From: Pythium myriotylum
Taxonomy: Eukaryota; Oomycota; Peronosporomycetes; Pythiales; Pythiaceae
Direction: 5' to 3'
Length of the DNA stretch: 64,000 bases
Assembly (NCBI GenBank): GCA_023091665.1
Contig: JALJCQ010000025.1
Location: 496,001-560,000, forward strand
Both the position numbers and the translations under genes were made by a program. Shown here piece by piece: positions 41,352-51,353 of this stretch; position 1 is the stretch's first letter, and every line of letters starts with the position of its first letter. Under the pieces are notes generated by a model, which worked only from the letters and a program-made list of their open reading frames with translations, was not told the origin of the DNA and searched no databases.

Positions 41352-44008
41352 ATGGCCAGTTGGTCAGCGGCTTATGATGTCAACTTCGCGTGCTGCGGTG
41401 GCTGCTCGTCGAGCAAACGCGCCGACGCGTACAATGACAAACTCGCAAACGGCGCGCGTATCTTCATCTGGGACGTCAAGCTCAAGACTAGTCCGGCGCC
41501 TGTCTGCCTGCTCACATTCCCATACGATAGGGCGCTCAATGAACAGGAGGGAGACCGACGCGTACGCAGCGGACGACTCGTGGGCACGAGTTACCCGATT
41601 GACCACGACTTTGACTCGCTCTGCTGCGAGCAGCGAGGGCTCTGCCAGGCCATCGAGGAAGACGCATCGGGCAAATGCCAGTGCGTCAAGAAGTGGGGTT
41701 TTACTGGTGACCATTGTGAATACAGTGGTACGTAGCGGTGAAGTTTGATGGGTTAACTACTTCCACGATTAACCGGCGAGTCTCGTCAGTGTACGAGGTT
41801 GCTGCGAAGAACAACAGCGCGCTGTTCCCTCCCATCACCAACCTTAGTGGTGTAACTCGTCTTCTCCCCGACTTAAGGTCGTATCTTGTCGATTTTGACA
41901 TCAAAGGTGCTCTCACTAGCAGTCGAGCTTCTGCGGGAGATACTGCCAATCTGTTCTCGGTCTTCAAAATCAGCGATACTGTCTCCTATCGCCAGTTCGC
42001 TTGGTCAAGCTGCGCCTATGTCGTACTTGGCGCCGCATTTTTCGTGTTTGTGTTTCTTGTACAGCTGATCTGGTCGTTTTGTTGCTTCAAATGCGGTTGC
42101 CGCAAGAAAGATCCTCGCAAGCAACCGAGGATCTATTCCAAGGCGACCAAGATCGCTTGGGGCGTTGTGATGATGCTCTTCCTCACGATCGGCACTGCTG
42201 CTGCTGTCTTGTCTTTTCTCACAGTCCACACGAAACTGATCCCCGGTAACAACGCCATTCTCCACCAACTGAAAGTGACACTTCCTGATGAGCTCAACGA
42301 CTTTGGGGACGCGTTTACCAAGCCATTCAACGCTGTGATCGATGCAACGACTTCGCCACATGGAACCTCTCTTTCCGACCTCCAGGCGATGGCTCTTGCA
42401 ACGATGTTGCCGTTGACATTCCTCGACAACCAGTCTATCAGCCAAGATGTTCTTAGCCGACCAGTATTCACACTCCTGGATGGACTTCGGAACTTCTCGT
42501 TACTGTATCCGACCGTCAACTCTCCGTCAATCGACTGCACAAAGATGAATATCACGCCGAACGCGCTTGTTCGAATGCGAGTCGGTGCAGCGACGGGCTG
42601 CTTCCGCTGCAAGACCTGTTCGCAGCTCATGACAATGGTCGTTGATGCCAAAGATCGCTGGAAGCGTGGCGCCTACAAAGCCCAGCTGGACCTCCTCGAA
42701 TCCCGCGAGCAGCTTCTTGACTTGGCGTCGACGCGCTCGACTCTTACAACTGCGATCGTAGAATTTCGTGACCGAGTCAAAGACAGCAAAGCGGGATTCC
42801 TTGCTCGCACTGAAGAAGTCGCTGCACAGTACGATCAGCTATCCACAGAGGCTAGACAGCTGGTCACGTTCGGGCTCTTTGGTCTCATGGGACTCAGTGG
42901 GCTCACTCTAATGCTCTCGTTCATGGCCTTTGGCATCGGTATTACTAGTAACAAGCGGCCAATGGCAAGAACGACGTGCTTCGTGGGCGAAGTTGCTTGT
43001 GTCGTCGCGCTGGTGCTCGTCGGCGTGCTCTACTCGACAGCCACGATGGCCCATGACGGCATCGTGTCTCTCCAACTTCTCAATGAGAACATGACGGTAT
43101 TCGTGGCGAACGACGTAGTCGCAGAAGACGCTACTCGTTGGCTTATGGATGAGAGCATGATCGAAAAGACCGGGATGAATGACACGCTGGCGTTCGCTGA
43201 TACCCTTCGAGTACCACCGCATCCGACCCCCACGGATGATGACCCCGCACGTTTCGACATCAACGACTTGTACGATCTTCCTGCTCTGTTTGAGCTCGAG
43301 ACACAGATGCGAGATCATAACTCGGCACGCGTCAGCATGTTTGGTTGGGAAGATGCTTTCCTTGCAACGCAGTACACATGGCTGTACGTGTGGGCGTTTG
43401 GGAACGACACGGTGGCATCTCCCTACAACGCGACCATCCACCAGACACTACTGAATACGACCACCGAAGTGCTCATGGATCCAAACAACGACACCAAGCT
43501 CGTCACAGAGGATGATCTCCTCTACATCCAGAGCGTCTTTAACGAGAGCTGGCGTGGCGTCGACGATCGCGGTGTCTCCCAGAACGCCCTAATCGCAACG
43601 CAGTGGTTCTTCGTCGCGAGACTCGAACAGCAAAAGCAGCGGCTGGACGAGTACCTCACCGACACTGCCGACGTCATCAGCAGCACCAAGCCGCTCCTCC
43701 AGCAATTCGTTGCAAAAACCACCGAGCTTGAGGCCGCCGAGTTTGCGCTCAAGGCCACGGTCGAGTTTTACACCGAGACGCTGCGCACCGCCAAGCTGCG
43801 CGACTGCTCGTACGACGCCAACTGCGCGTGGTTCCGCTCGGCCGTCAACTTGCTCTTCGCCGAGTTCCAGGACCTCATCACCAACGCCGAGTTCGCCACA
43901 CTCTGCTGCGCTGTGAGCGTCGTGAGCTTGCTCCTTGGCCTGCTCTGCGCAGGCTGTTTCGCCAGTCGCCTCCGTCGCAACATCGTCAAAGTCTACAGTG
44001 CGAACTGA
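41352..44008 (+). CDS. Prominin-like five-span membrane protein with EGF-like module
   Basis: Two exons (41352-41727 and 41790-44008; 62-nt GT-AG intron 41728-41789) give 864 residues. The N-terminal region has an EGF-like Cys cluster (CCEQRGLCQ ... GKCQCVKKWGFTGDHC). Five hydrophobic segments follow: about 197-222 (CAYVVLGAAFFVFVFLVQLI) with a Cys-rich cytoplasmic motif right after it (FCCFKCGCRKK), about 240-262, a long loop with Cys pairs and N-glycosylation sites, a close pair in the middle, another long loop rich in NxT sites, and a last one near the C-terminus (LCCAVSVVSLLLGLLCAGCF). The topology, the juxtamembrane Cys motif and the length match prominins, which mark membrane protrusions and cilia. 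No signal peptide is visible, so an upstream exon may be missing. A tweety-like protein is the main alternative. Confidence 0.7.
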
Positions 44009-44366
44009 CTCGTTTCTGAGATCTCTCTGCATCGCTCCCAACAAGCCAACACACCCAACGACGAAGAAGACGACAAAGTCAGAGCAAATCCATCCATTAA
44101 CCCAGGGTGCGAGAGTCCAACAGGCTCACATGGCTACATTCGATGTGATATAGATCCGCTTTCCCTACCCCTGTACACTATTCCCGCGATCCCATTGGTG
44201 GATAACCGTTCCGCTGAGTTTTTTTCGGTCCTCCTCGTCCACTAAGTGAGACCGTAACCCACTGCGTACCCTCTCGTAGCTCCTCATGAGCCTCTTCTTC
44301 TCCGTGAAGCCAAAACAGGACAGGAGGAACCTCTCGCGCCATTCCTCTTCCTGCTCGCCCCCACGC
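44009..44366. other. Intergenic region and copine 5' leader
   Basis: About 360 nt. The copine frame is open upstream to ATG 44286, but the stretch 44286-44366 is Arg/Ser-rich and looks like leader sequence. Confidence 0.4.
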
Positions 44367-46630
44367 ATGGCCTACAACCCTTCCAACCTCGGCGCCTACC
44401 CGCGCTCGCCCTCGGCTCCGTCGGCGCCGCCTGCCGACGACCACCAGAGCCCGACGTACTTTCCCGGCTCGCCACCGCGAGGCTCGTTCTCCGCGTACCC
44501 GCCCATGCAGCCGCCGCTGCAGATGAACGTTGCGCCCTCTGGCGCGGTCGGCGCGCCCATCTCTGTGCCCATGAGCTACCCACAGCAGCCGTCGTCGCCG
44601 CCGTTTGCTCAGACCACGCGCAGCTCGTTCTCGTCGGCGTCGTACCCACAGACAAACGCGATTGGCAGCCCCGCCAGCAGCCCGTCGATGTACCCGCCGT
44701 CACCGTCACCACCTCCAGCGATGGGCATCGGACTGCCATCGCAGCCATCGATGCACGGAGGCTTTGGGCCCGTCACGCCTCAGACCGGCCCGCGACCGGC
44801 GCCGATGATGCCCATGACGAGCGGTGGTATCCCGGCTGCACCGGCGACGCCCTCGAGCGTCGTCGCGCTGCGGTTCCGGTGCAAGAACCTCAAGACCTCG
44901 GACGTGTTCTCCGAATCGGATCCGTTCATCGTCGTGTACTTGGAAGAAGGTAACCAGGCGTGGCGCGAGATCGGCCGCACCGAGACGGTCGTCAACTCGG
45001 CCAACCCGACGTTCACGACCGCGATTGAGATAGACTACTTTTTCGAGGAGGTCCAGCGTCTTCGACTCGAAGTGTTTGACCGCGATAGTACATCTGAAAA
45101 GCTGAGCGAGCACGATTTCCTCGGGTGCGTGGAGTTCACGATGGCGCAGCTCATGTCCTCGAATGGCCAGTCGATGGTGCTGGCGCTGCTGCAAAGTGCG
45201 ACCCAGCACGTCCACGGGCTCAAGGGCCACGTGATGATCGACGCTGAAGAACTGTCGATGTGTGCAGACCAGGTAGCCGTGCAGTTTGCCGCTGATAAGG
45301 TGGACAACAAGGACGGCTGGTTCGGCAAGTCCGATCCGTTTCTCAACATTTATCGTCTCAAGGACGAGTTCGTCGATCCGAAGCTACCTTCCTCGTGGCT
45401 CCACGTTTGGCGTAGCCCCCACATCGACGATAACCTCAACCCGCGATGGCCCAAGGTGACTCTAAGCGTGCGGTCGCTGTGCAACGGGAATCTGCAGAGG
45501 TTATTAAAGTTCGAGTGCATGGATTGGGAAGCGAGTGGTCGACATCAATTTATCGGTAGCTGTACGATGACAGCCGGTGAATTCGTCTCTGGTGAGAAGA
45601 CGAGTGTGAACCTGATCAACCCGGAGCGCCAGGCGAAGAAAGGAAAGAAGTACGTGAATTCTGGCTTGCTTCGGATCCTGTCAATCGAGTGTTTTAAGGT
45701 GAGCACGTTTGCCGAGTACCTTCGCGGTGGATGCGAGATCAGTTTGATGGTGGGAATCGACTACACGGCTTCCAATGGAGCGTTCTCGGATCCGTCGAGT
45801 CTCCACTACACGGGAAGCAGTTACTACGGTCAGCTCAACGATTACCAATCCGCGATTACGGCCACGGGCGCAGTGCTCGAGCCTTACGACCACGACAAGC
45901 GCTTCCCCGTGTACGGTTTCGGTGCGATGGTGAACGGAGCCGTGAACCACTGTTTCCCTCTGACCTTTGATCCCACTCAACCTGAAGTCGAAGGCGTCCA
46001 GGGCATCATGAAGGCCTACAACGACGCGTTCCCGTTCATCAGTCTCCACGGACCTACGTATTTTGCTCCATTGATCCGACAAGCTGCCACAATCACATCG
46101 GTCTTCTCACAGCCACCGGCAAACGGCGCACAGAGTCTCAAATATTTCGTGCTCTTGATTATCACGGATGGCGCGATTATGGACATGGACAACACGATTG
46201 AGGAGATCGTCGCGGCCTCGTACCTACCGCTGTCGATCGTGATCGTAGGCGTCGGCAACGCCGACTTCTCGGCCATGGACACGCTCGATGCCGACGGCAA
46301 ACTGTTGCGCGCTCGCAGTGGTCGCGTAGCTGCTCGGGACATGTAAGTTTTCACACCAACTCTCGTCGTGATCCACAGTGTGACACTGACAACGTGCGTT
46401 TTGATTGCAGTGTTCAATTTGTGCCCTTCAACAGATACCGAAGCAATCCAGCTCGACTGGCGAAAGAAACCCTGGCTGAGATCCCTTTGCAGCTCACGCA
46501 GCACTTCCGAGCGCGAGGCATCAAGCCCAACCCACCACTGCAACGCGCCGCCACCGAGATGCTCATCTCGAATGCGACAGGCGCAAACAACGCCAACGGC
46601 GGAACCGGTGGTCGGCACAGCCTCGTGTAG
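44367..46630 (+). CDS. Copine (two C2 domains plus VWA/copine domain)
   Basis: Copines bind phospholipid membranes in a Ca2+-dependent way and recruit partners through a VWA-like domain. Two exons (44367-46342 and 46411-46630, 68-nt intron) give 731 residues from MAYNPSNLGAYP; ATG 44286 would add 27. In order: a Pro/Ser-rich N-terminal tail of about 140 residues, C2A (LRFRCKNLKTSDVFSESDPF ... VFDRDS), C2B (FAADKVDNKDGWFGKSDPFL ... CMDWEASGRHQFIG), then the copine domain with the modified MIDAS GIDYTASNG, YGFGAMVNG, HGPTYFAPLI and LLIITDGAIMD. Intron 1 splits RDIVQFVPF. A long Pro-rich tail is not typical of animal copines and may bind SH3- or WW-type partners (inferred). Confidence 0.95.
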
Positions 46631-47292
46631 AGGAATGCACCGGCGCATCGAGAATCGAGTTTGCTAGAATTCATCCCATCTGAGGAATGTGTCGTACAAC
46701 TAATAGTTTTGTTTCACTCGAGGATTTCGACATATCGAAAGGTCTTGTCCCTGGCATACCATCGATTGTCTTCAGGCTGATTTTCATCAAACAGCGGAGG
46801 GGTCTTCAAGCCTATGACGCAGGCTTTAAAGACGGTTTTTCGTTGTACATATGCGTTGTCAGGGTTCCTGGCGACGCAACTTCACGCAATCATGCTGCGT
46901 TTGTTCATCTCCACGACAGCGTCTCGTCTACCTCGAATAAACCAGCCGTGTTGAGTCGTGGGAGGGAATGAACAGTGGAGATGGGCGGTGCATTTTGCGA
47001 TCATCCATCCAACGCACGAAGTTTCCGGTGCCGCGAACAGGGCAAACATACTTGAGAATTGGAGACACTACCCCCTGAGTCTCTCCTTCAACGTTTCGCT
47101 CGTGACGACCACGCGGTGCAGTGGGCGAAGGCCCAAGGTCTCACTCATTGATGTGTCCTTTCGAAGGCATGTTGATGTATCCAGTCTGTTCCAATCACGC
47201 GATGATGAGGTGGAGACTTTCCCACATGGGAGGGACAGGAGAAAGGTCCGTTGCCGGCTCCACCCACTCTCAAATAGATTGTCTCTTCACCC
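46631..47292. other. Intergenic region
   Basis: About 660 nt between the copine and transporter genes. No coding sense, repeat or RNA gene was recognised. Confidence 0.5.
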
Positions 47293-48741
47293 ATGAGCCA
47301 TTCTCCAAAGTTCCTTCAAGGGTCGACAACCATGCTCACCCCGTCCAAGGAGGTGCGCGTAGCCACGCCGTCGGCCACCGACTATGCCAAGATCGACGAG
47401 GAGCTCGCGGTGCAGAACTCGCTCTCGCGCTGGCGCTTGCCACGCGACGTCGTCATTGGCATCACGGCGCTGCTGATCACGTTCATGTCACCGGGTCTGA
47501 TCCTGGGGTTCGGGCCGCTCTACTCGATGCTCGTGGCTGAGGGCCAGTGGAGCGAGCTTTGCGACCCGAGCCAGCCGCAGGACGGGCTGACGTGCCCCGC
47601 CCAGGAAGTGCACCTACAGTACATCTTCTCGGCCAGCTTCCAGTGCCTCAGCATCGCCAACGCGGCCTTTGGACTGCTCGTCGACATCGTCGGACCGCGT
47701 GCTTGTGCGACGTTCGGATTGGTCATCTCGTTCCTCGGCCACCTGCTCATCGCGTATGGAGACTCGAAGTCGGGCGACGGCTACTCGATCATCGCTGGCG
47801 CTTGCATGCTCGCGATCGGTGGCTACGGACTGTACATTTGCTCGTTCCAATTCGTCAAGCTCTACAAGCGCCAGGGCCTCCTGAGCTCGATGCTCTCGGG
47901 GCTCTTCAATTCCTCGGGTTACGTGTTCATGATGCTCAAGATCCACGGCGTCACGCGCAAGGGCTTCTTCTCGGTCTACGCCGTGCTGACGCTTTTTGCG
48001 CTCGCCCTTTGCTTCGTGCTCTTCCCACTTCGCTCACTCACGACTGTGGACACGCACTACACGCTTTCGGGCTTCGCGCTCAAGTTCCCCAAGATCGTCA
48101 ACCCGCAGAATGTCTGGGCGCCACTCAAAGAGCAGCTCAAGCGACCCGATCTCTGGTTCTTTGGCGTCTACTTCGGCTGGATCTCGACGTGGTTCGGCTT
48201 CGCTGGTGGCGCGATCCCCAACATCATCTACCAGCTCGCCGGCGATGACACCCACACGGCGTCTAATTACGTCGACTACGTGCTGCCCATGGTCTCGAAC
48301 GGGTCGTTTCTCTTCACACCCTTTGTCGGCTACGTGATCGACCGCGTCGGCTTCCACTGGGGCTTTGGCCTCACAACGACGTTCACACTGCTTTTCCTCG
48401 GCTTCCTCAACATCCAGAACCTCCACGTGCAGGTGATCACGTTTGTCTGGTACGCACTGGCGCAGGCTTGTTTCTACGCACTGCAGTTCTCCTACATCAT
48501 CGTCTGCTTCCCGGACGAGCTCTACGGCAGTCTCCAGTGCTTCCTCGCGCTCTGGTCGCTCTCCATGGGCTTCCTCAACTACATTTTCAACCCGTGGGCC
48601 CAAAACACGCTCCACGGCGACTACACGTGGGTCTTTGTGCTCTTTGCGATCCCCATCGCTGTCTCCTTCGTGTGCATTCCACTGCTTCGCAAAGGAGTGG
48701 AGAGCGAGACCAGCGAGAACGACGAAGAAGGCCGATTATGA
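47293..48741 (+). CDS. SLC43-like major facilitator transporter
   Basis: A single-exon frame of 482 residues; a second in-frame ATG at 47332 (MLTPSKEVRV) may be the true start. Twelve hydrophobic segments are visible, starting DVVIGITALLITFMSPGLIL. The first loop has a Cys pair (LCDPSQPQDGLTC), then FGLLVDIVGPRACATFG (MFS motif A region) and a central charged loop. Later segments include WISTWFGFAGGAIPNIIYQL, PFVGYVIDRVGFHWGFG and FPDELYGSLQCFLALW. This pattern resembles the SLC43 (LAT3/LAT4) group and related protist transporters. Those carry large neutral amino acids, but substrate cannot be read from sequence. The C-terminus is acidic and cytoplasmic. Confidence 0.8.
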   Translation: MSHSPKFLQGSTTMLTPSKEVRVATPSATDYAKIDEELAVQNSLSRWRLPRDVVIGITALLITFMSPGLILGFGPLYSMLVAEGQWSELCDPSQPQDGLTCPAQEVHLQYIFSASFQCLSIANAAFGLLVDIVGPRACATFGLVISFLGHLLIAYGDSKSGDGYSIIAGACMLAIGGYGLYICSFQFVKLYKRQGLLSSMLSGLFNSSGYVFMMLKIHGVTRKGFFSVYAVLTLFALALCFVLFPLRSLTTVDTHYTLSGFALKFPKIVNPQNVWAPLKEQLKRPDLWFFGVYFGWISTWFGFAGGAIPNIIYQLAGDDTHTASNYVDYVLPMVSNGSFLFTPFVGYVIDRVGFHWGFGLTTTFTLLFLGFLNIQNLHVQVITFVWYALAQACFYALQFSYIIVCFPDELYGSLQCFLALWSLSMGFLNYIFNPWAQNTLHGDYTWVFVLFAIPIAVSFVCIPLLRKGVESETSENDEEGRL

Positions 48742-49320
48742 TTGAAGCAAATCATTCGAGTCATCTCGGCTTCCGCATGAAGTCTGCGACGTGTGAACAT
48801 ACGCACGTATCGATAGAAAATTCACGATTTGAATTGGTATTCTTCGCCAATCGTATACCAACTGATTCAGGTTTCCCTTACCCCATTAATGAGAGTTTCC
48901 TTCTCTGGACCCTTCCGCCTCTGGAAGCCATGGTACAAGTTTCTGTGTGCCTTGCATGTGTTAGTATGAACGAGTTTGTTTCTGGAATATGAGCTCACCC
49001 GCCGTCAAAACTCTCTTCACATTCCAGACCGACCCGCAGCCCTTTCGGGCACACTAAAGCCCAACAGGTCGTCATCTCTCGGACACGAGGGGATGGAACC
49101 GAGGGAGCATGTGGTTCATTCTAATTCCGTAATATCTCAGAACTTCACAGGTCGCGGCAAACATGAAGCCCGCCCGGAAATAGAAAGAGGTGCTTGTCAT
49201 AAGACTCCGCGTCCTCAGGCGAGATCAAGAGCTGAAGGTTTGCGTTGGTGTAGTTTGTTCCTTTCCAACGAAGCGCATTCAAACGCCCAACATCAGTCGT
49301 CACAGTGTGGCCCCGGGGCA
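48742..49320. other. Intergenic region
   Basis: About 580 nt. No recognisable coding or structural feature. Confidence 0.5.
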
Positions 49321-50686
49321 ATGGGGAACACGAAGACGCCAGCGGTCGATGAGCCCGTCACGGCGACCATGGTCGAGCTCATCACTCCCTCGGTGACCTC
49401 GGCCACGGTGCTGGGAAATGCTCCTACGAAAACCGTGAGTTCTTGAAGTGCTAAGTACATTGACATTATAATAGTAAAGCTGACGATTTGGCCGCTAGAC
49501 GTCTGCGCGTCGACTTCGCCGGGACAGCAAATCGTCGAGCAGCTCGGATGAGGACGCACCAAAATCGGTTCGTACCTTGCAAAATGCTCTTGTTCCTGGC
49601 GCTCGCTGTCTAATAGGTCTGAATGTGTTGTAGTCATTCTTCGATGTACCGACGGTCCGCGCTAACCGCCCCAACACCATACCCGGTGTCGCACAGAAAG
49701 GGATCGTGGCAGGCAGCGAGGAGAGATCATTGAAGCCTAGCGAGACAAGTCGTGGGAACATTATCGCGCTTGTGCTCGTGCTGTCGTATATCGCCGTTTC
49801 GATCTTGTATTATCATTTTGTCGAAGGCTGGTCTGTCGTCGACTGCATCTACTTTGCCATGGTGATCGTTACCACGGTCGGGTACGGCGATGTGATCCCG
49901 GTCAAGACAGCAGGCAAGGCATTTACGATCTTCTTCGCGTTCTACGGCATCATCACAATCGGTATGGCGCTCGGTCGTCTCGCTTCATGGTTCCTCAACC
50001 GCCAGCAGGCGATCGCAAAAGAGACAACACAGCGCCTACTGCTGAACGTGGACAACGCCGCCGACACTGTCTCCACGTGCGAGAACTTGGCAGCCGCGAA
50101 AGAAGTTGCCGTGGCTATCAAGAGTGCAAACAAGCGTCCAGTTTTGCCTCGTCCAAAATGGCTCAAGTGGCTTCTATCGGACAGTAACAAGGCCATTGTT
50201 ACGGCGCTTATCCCGGTCGCAGTGTCAATCGGTGGTGGGCTCATTCTCGGCGCCATCGAAGGGTGGCCCATTCTCGATTGCTTCTACTACGCAGTTATCA
50301 CCGTCACCACTGTTGGCTTTGGAGACTTCTCGCCAAAGTCTCAAGCTGGCCGGATCTACGCGATCTTTTATCTGCCGCTCTCGGTCGTGTCCGTGGCCCA
50401 CGGCATCGGTTCGGTGATCGAAGAGCTGGGTAAGCGCAAGGTGCTCAAAAACAAAATCAGTATGAAGGAGCTGTTGGCCATGGACTCGGACGGCGATGGC
50501 AAGGTCTCGCAGCTGGAGTATCTCAGTTACATGCTCGTCAAGCTCGGCAAGGCCGACCAAAGTGACATTGACGGAATCCTCGCACAGTTCAGCAAGCTCG
50601 ACAAGGACGGCAGTGGCGAGCTGGACAAAGACGACCTCGAGCGCATCGACCGCCACTTGCAGCGCCAACAAAACCATGAAAACTGA
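49321..50686 (+). CDS. Two-pore K+ channel with C-terminal EF-hands (TPK-like)
   Basis: Three exons (49321-49434, 49499-49567, 49634-50686; introns 64 and 66 nt, GT-AG) give 411 residues. After a Ser/Asp-rich cytoplasmic N-terminus there are two TM-pore-TM units. Selectivity filters are TTVGYGD at about 141-147 and TTVGFGD at about 286-292. Two EF-hands follow, DSDGDGKVSQLEY at about 345 and DKDGSGELDKDD at about 385. The layout is that of plant TPK channels, which conduct K+ across the vacuole membrane and are gated by Ca2+. The cellular membrane used here cannot be told. The upstream ATG was preferred over ATG 49706 because the two small exons keep frame with clean splice sites. Confidence 0.9.
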
Positions 50687-50852
50687 CGTATCTATATTCT
50701 ATTCGCCCTCATAAAGCAATAATAATTTCACGTCGAACTTTTGCTGGAAAAGAACCCCAGAGACACTGTGGAGAGCCTTATCGAAGAGCCGCTCCAGGAA
50801 TAACATTGTCTGTTAGGGATCTGTGACGAGAAGGAGTCGAAATAGCAGAAGG

Positions 50853-51272
50853 ATGAAGCTGGTGACAAAGGCGGCGCTCACGGCCAGCGTTTCGGCGGTC
50901 GTGGCGTGCGGGTTCTTCGCGTATGCTGCAGCAACTGACGAGGGACGCGACTTCGTGCGAGGATCGAGCAAGAAGGCAGAATTGCCGAGCGACTTGCTCT
51001 TTGTGGGCGAAGAAATAGACGACGAATACGAAGATACGGACGAAGAGACTGAGTTCATACAACGTCAACAAGTGTTACACGTGGTTCCCCTAATGGAGGA
51101 CTCCAAGCAGGGGAGGGTCTATGCTTCAACGCACCGTCTGATGCCAATCCCTCGGGATCTAGAGTATTCGGGATACAAGGACGAGCGCCCAGAAGCACGA
51201 GACGACCAGGACGAGAAACCAAAACTGGAGCAGCTCGAAGAGACCAGCAACAATGAATTGGACGCTCACTAG
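50853..51272 (+). CDS. Small acidic membrane-anchored or secreted protein
   Basis: ATG 50853 gives 139 residues. An N-terminal hydrophobic segment (LTASVSAVVACGFFAYAAA) could be a signal peptide or a single membrane anchor. The remainder is soluble and strongly charged, with an acidic run (EEIDDEYEDTDEETEF) and a second acidic C-terminus. No known domain was recognised. It is transcribed in the same direction as the K+ channel gene, 166 nt downstream, and converges with the first ARM gene. A real gene is likely because of the clean start and lack of better overlapping frames. Confidence 0.6.
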   Translation: MKLVTKAALTASVSAVVACGFFAYAAATDEGRDFVRGSSKKAELPSDLLFVGEEIDDEYEDTDEETEFIQRQQVLHVVPLMEDSKQGRVYASTHRLMPIPRDLEYSGYKDERPEARDDQDEKPKLEQLEETSNNELDAH

Positions 51273-51353
51273 CCATCAGCATAGGTCATTCTAAAGCCAA
51301 GACAGCAAGAAATGATAATTGCAAGAATATAATCTCGAGTTCTCATTTTCTGG

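Noticed and set aside
47547..48248. 233-codon plus frame inside the transporter gene
   Set aside because: Alternate frame of an intact MFS coding sequence; its Arg/Pro/His composition is typical of a shadow.
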